Source of the DNA: Alphaproteobacteria bacterium MarineAlpha9_Bin7
Lineage (GTDB): Bacteria; Pseudomonadota; Alphaproteobacteria; UBA7887
Reading direction: 5' to 3'
Assembly (NCBI GenBank): GCA_002938115.1
Contig: PTKD01000086.1
Coordinates: 1-8,112 of the forward strand
Length of the DNA: 8,112 nt
Both the position numbers and the translations under genes were made by a program. Shown here in pieces: positions 6,739 to 8,112 of the stretch; the stretch's first letter is position 1, and each line of letters opens with the position of its first letter. Under the pieces are notes generated by a model, which was given only the letters and a program-made list of their open reading frames with translations, did no database searches and was not told where the DNA came from.

Positions 6739-8112
6739 ATGAGTCAGGTACTAACTAAGTGGGTATATCCGTTTGGTGCAGGGTGTGCCGATGGCAGCGC
6801 GGAGATGCGTGACCTGTTGGGCGGCAAGGGCGCTAATCTTGCCGAAATGAGTAACCTGGATTTACCGGTGCCTCCTGGTTTTACCCTGACGACGCAAGTG
6901 TGCGGCGCTTTTTATGACAACGACCACAATTATCCCGCCGATCTTAAAGGACAGGTTGCAAAGGCTTTGATGGGACTCGAAATGTCGGTAGAGGCTGGGT
7001 TCGGAAACAAAACGAAACCACTTTTGGTCTCAGTTCGTTCGGGCGCGCGTGCTTCCATGCCAGGGATGATGGACACTGTTCTAAATCTTGGTCTCAATGA
7101 TGAGACTGTGGCGGGACTGGCGCTTCAAAGCGCAGATGAGCGTTTTGCCTACGACAGTTATCGTCGGTTCATCCAAATGTATGGAGACGTTGTACTTGGT
7201 GTGGCCCATCATCATTTTGAGGACATCCTTGAGAACTACAAGGATGAACGGGACTATCAACTGGACACCGAGATGGGTGCTGAGGACTGGAAAGAAATTG
7301 TTGGCCAGTACAGTGAAGAGATAGAACGTAAACGCGGGGAACCATTTCCTCAGGATCCCGAAATACAGTTGTGGGGTGCGATCAGTGCAGTATTCGGGAG
7401 CTGGATGAATCAGCGTGCTGTCACGTATCGTCGGCTCCACGATATTCCTGAATCATGGGGCACAGCGGTTAACGTCCAAGCAATGGTGTTTGGCAATATG
7501 GGGGATGACTGCGCCACTGGGGTAGCTTTCACGCGTAATCCATCTACTGGCGCAAAAGAAATTTACGGCGAGTACCTAGTTAATGCGCAAGGGGAGGACG
7601 TAGTCGCCGGGATTCGTACCCCGCAGCCTCTGACCGTAGCAGGCAGGCAAAGTGGTGGTGTTGATAGTTCGGCGATGGAAGAATCTATGCCAACGGTCTT
7701 TGCGCAGCTTAAAGGGGTATGCGGTAGGTTAGAGGCTCATTATCGCGATATGCAAGACATAGAATTTACAGTTCAGAAGGGTCAACTTTGGATGCTCCAG
7801 ACGCGTAGCGGGAAAAGGACGGCTCAGGCTGCGTTACGAATTGCCGTGGATATGGCAAGAGAGAAAGTGATCGATAAGCGCGAGGCAGTTGGCCGTGTTG
7901 ATCCGATGTCGCTTGAACAGCTGTTGCACCCGGCGCTTGATCCTACGGCGCCACGCACGGTCCTGGCCCGGGGTTTGGCAGCCTCGCCAGGCGCAGCGAC
8001 GGGTATTCTGGTGTTTAATGCGGATGAAGCGGAGCGCAGGGCGCACGGCGGTGATCAGGTGCTTTTGGCCAGAATAGAAACGAGCCCAGAAGATATACAT
8101 GGAATGCACGCA
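6739..8112 (+). CDS. ppdK: Pyruvate, phosphate dikinase, N-terminal half (open at window end)
   Basis: PpdK reversibly converts pyruvate, ATP and Pi to phosphoenolpyruvate, AMP and PPi. The 458 codons seen are about half of the usual 880-900. Blocks in order: LLGGKGANLAEMSNL (26-40) with Lys30; PVPPGFTLTT (43-52); LLVSVRSGARASMPGMMDTV (95-114) with Arg100; GVAFTRNPSTGAKEIYGEYL (261-280); and DIEFTVQKGQLWMLQTRSG (340-358). Offsets from the Clostridium symbiosum enzyme place Asp340, Glu342, Gln354 and Arg356 at its ATP-site residues Asp321, Glu323, Gln335 and Arg337, so the ATP-grasp domain looks active. The central swivelling domain starts near RGLAASPGAATG (411-422), and the window ends at EDIHGMHA, shortly before the expected phospho-histidine motif. 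The start ATG is 7 bases after the glyS stop, with AAGGG 10 bases upstream, giving an operon arrangement with glyQS. Confidence 0.96.
   Translation, partial: MSQVLTKWVYPFGAGCADGSAEMRDLLGGKGANLAEMSNLDLPVPPGFTLTTQVCGAFYDNDHNYPADLKGQVAKALMGLEMSVEAGFGNKTKPLLVSVRSGARASMPGMMDTVLNLGLNDETVAGLALQSADERFAYDSYRRFIQMYGDVVLGVAHHHFEDILENYKDERDYQLDTEMGAEDWKEIVGQYSEEIERKRGEPFPQDPEIQLWGAISAVFGSWMNQRAVTYRRLHDIPESWGTAVNVQAMVFGNMGDDCATGVAFTRNPSTGAKEIYGEYLVNAQGEDVVAGIRTPQPLTVAGRQSGGVDSSAMEESMPTVFAQLKGVCGRLEAHYRDMQDIEFTVQKGQLWMLQTRSGKRTAQAALRIAVDMAREKVIDKREAVGRVDPMSLEQLLHPALDPTAPRTVLARGLAASPGAATGILVFNADEAERRAHGGDQVLLARIETSPEDIHGMHA

Noticed and set aside
7081..7440. Minus-strand open frame of 119 codons
   Set aside because: It lies wholly opposite ppdK, whose frame shows conserved ATP-grasp motifs; its translation shows no domain pattern.
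1..8112. Mobile element, CRISPR array, tRNA/rRNA or defence system
   Set aside because: No transposase, integrase, terminal repeats, spaced repeats or RNA gene signatures were seen; the complete genes are intact housekeeping or accessory-type genes.

Overview
This window looks like an ordinary chromosomal segment of an alphaproteobacterium, probably from the Rhodospirillales or a related marine lineage. The assignment rests on three things. Glycyl-tRNA synthetase has the separate alpha and beta chain form. The order glyQ-glyS-ppdK is, from general knowledge, common in Alphaproteobacteria. Base composition is intermediate, and GTG occurs as a start codon. No database comparison was possible, so the taxonomy is an inference.

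Layout, left to right. Positions 1-301 hold the N-terminal 100 codons of a crotonase-family (enoyl-CoA hydratase/isomerase) gene on the minus strand, cut by the window edge. A 241-base divergent spacer follows. All remaining genes are on the plus strand: an exported Sel1-repeat protein (543-1379), a TrmN6-like N6-adenine methyltransferase (1524-2312), a compact SppA-like S49 serine peptidase (2351-3196), a small membrane-anchored four-cysteine protein (3309-3566), glyQ (3724-4620), glyS (4620-6731) and the N-terminal half of ppdK (6739 to the window end, open).

The window has two functional blocks. The methyltransferase and S49 peptidase are 38 bases apart with a strong AGGAGG ribosome site between them, so they are probably cotranscribed, and the four-cysteine gene may be read with them or alone. 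The second block is a tight unit: glyS starts inside the glyQ stop codon (TAATG), and ppdK starts 7 bases after the glyS stop. GlyQ and GlyS form the alpha2beta2 enzyme that charges tRNA-Gly, releasing AMP and pyrophosphate. PpdK interconverts pyruvate and phosphoenolpyruvate using the ATP/AMP and Pi/PPi pairs. A candidate promoter (TTGACC, 17 bases, TAACTT) lies just upstream of glyQ.

I found no mobile element, CRISPR array, tRNA, rRNA, prophage or defence system, and every gene fully inside the window reads through without a frameshift. The points worth a second look are small: the four-cysteine membrane protein, a 12-base motif repeated at nearly equal distance upstream of two genes, a soluble form of S49 peptidase, short palindromes in spacers, and the link between a PPi-producing synthetase and a PPi-using dikinase. 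I do not see a previously undescribed system here.
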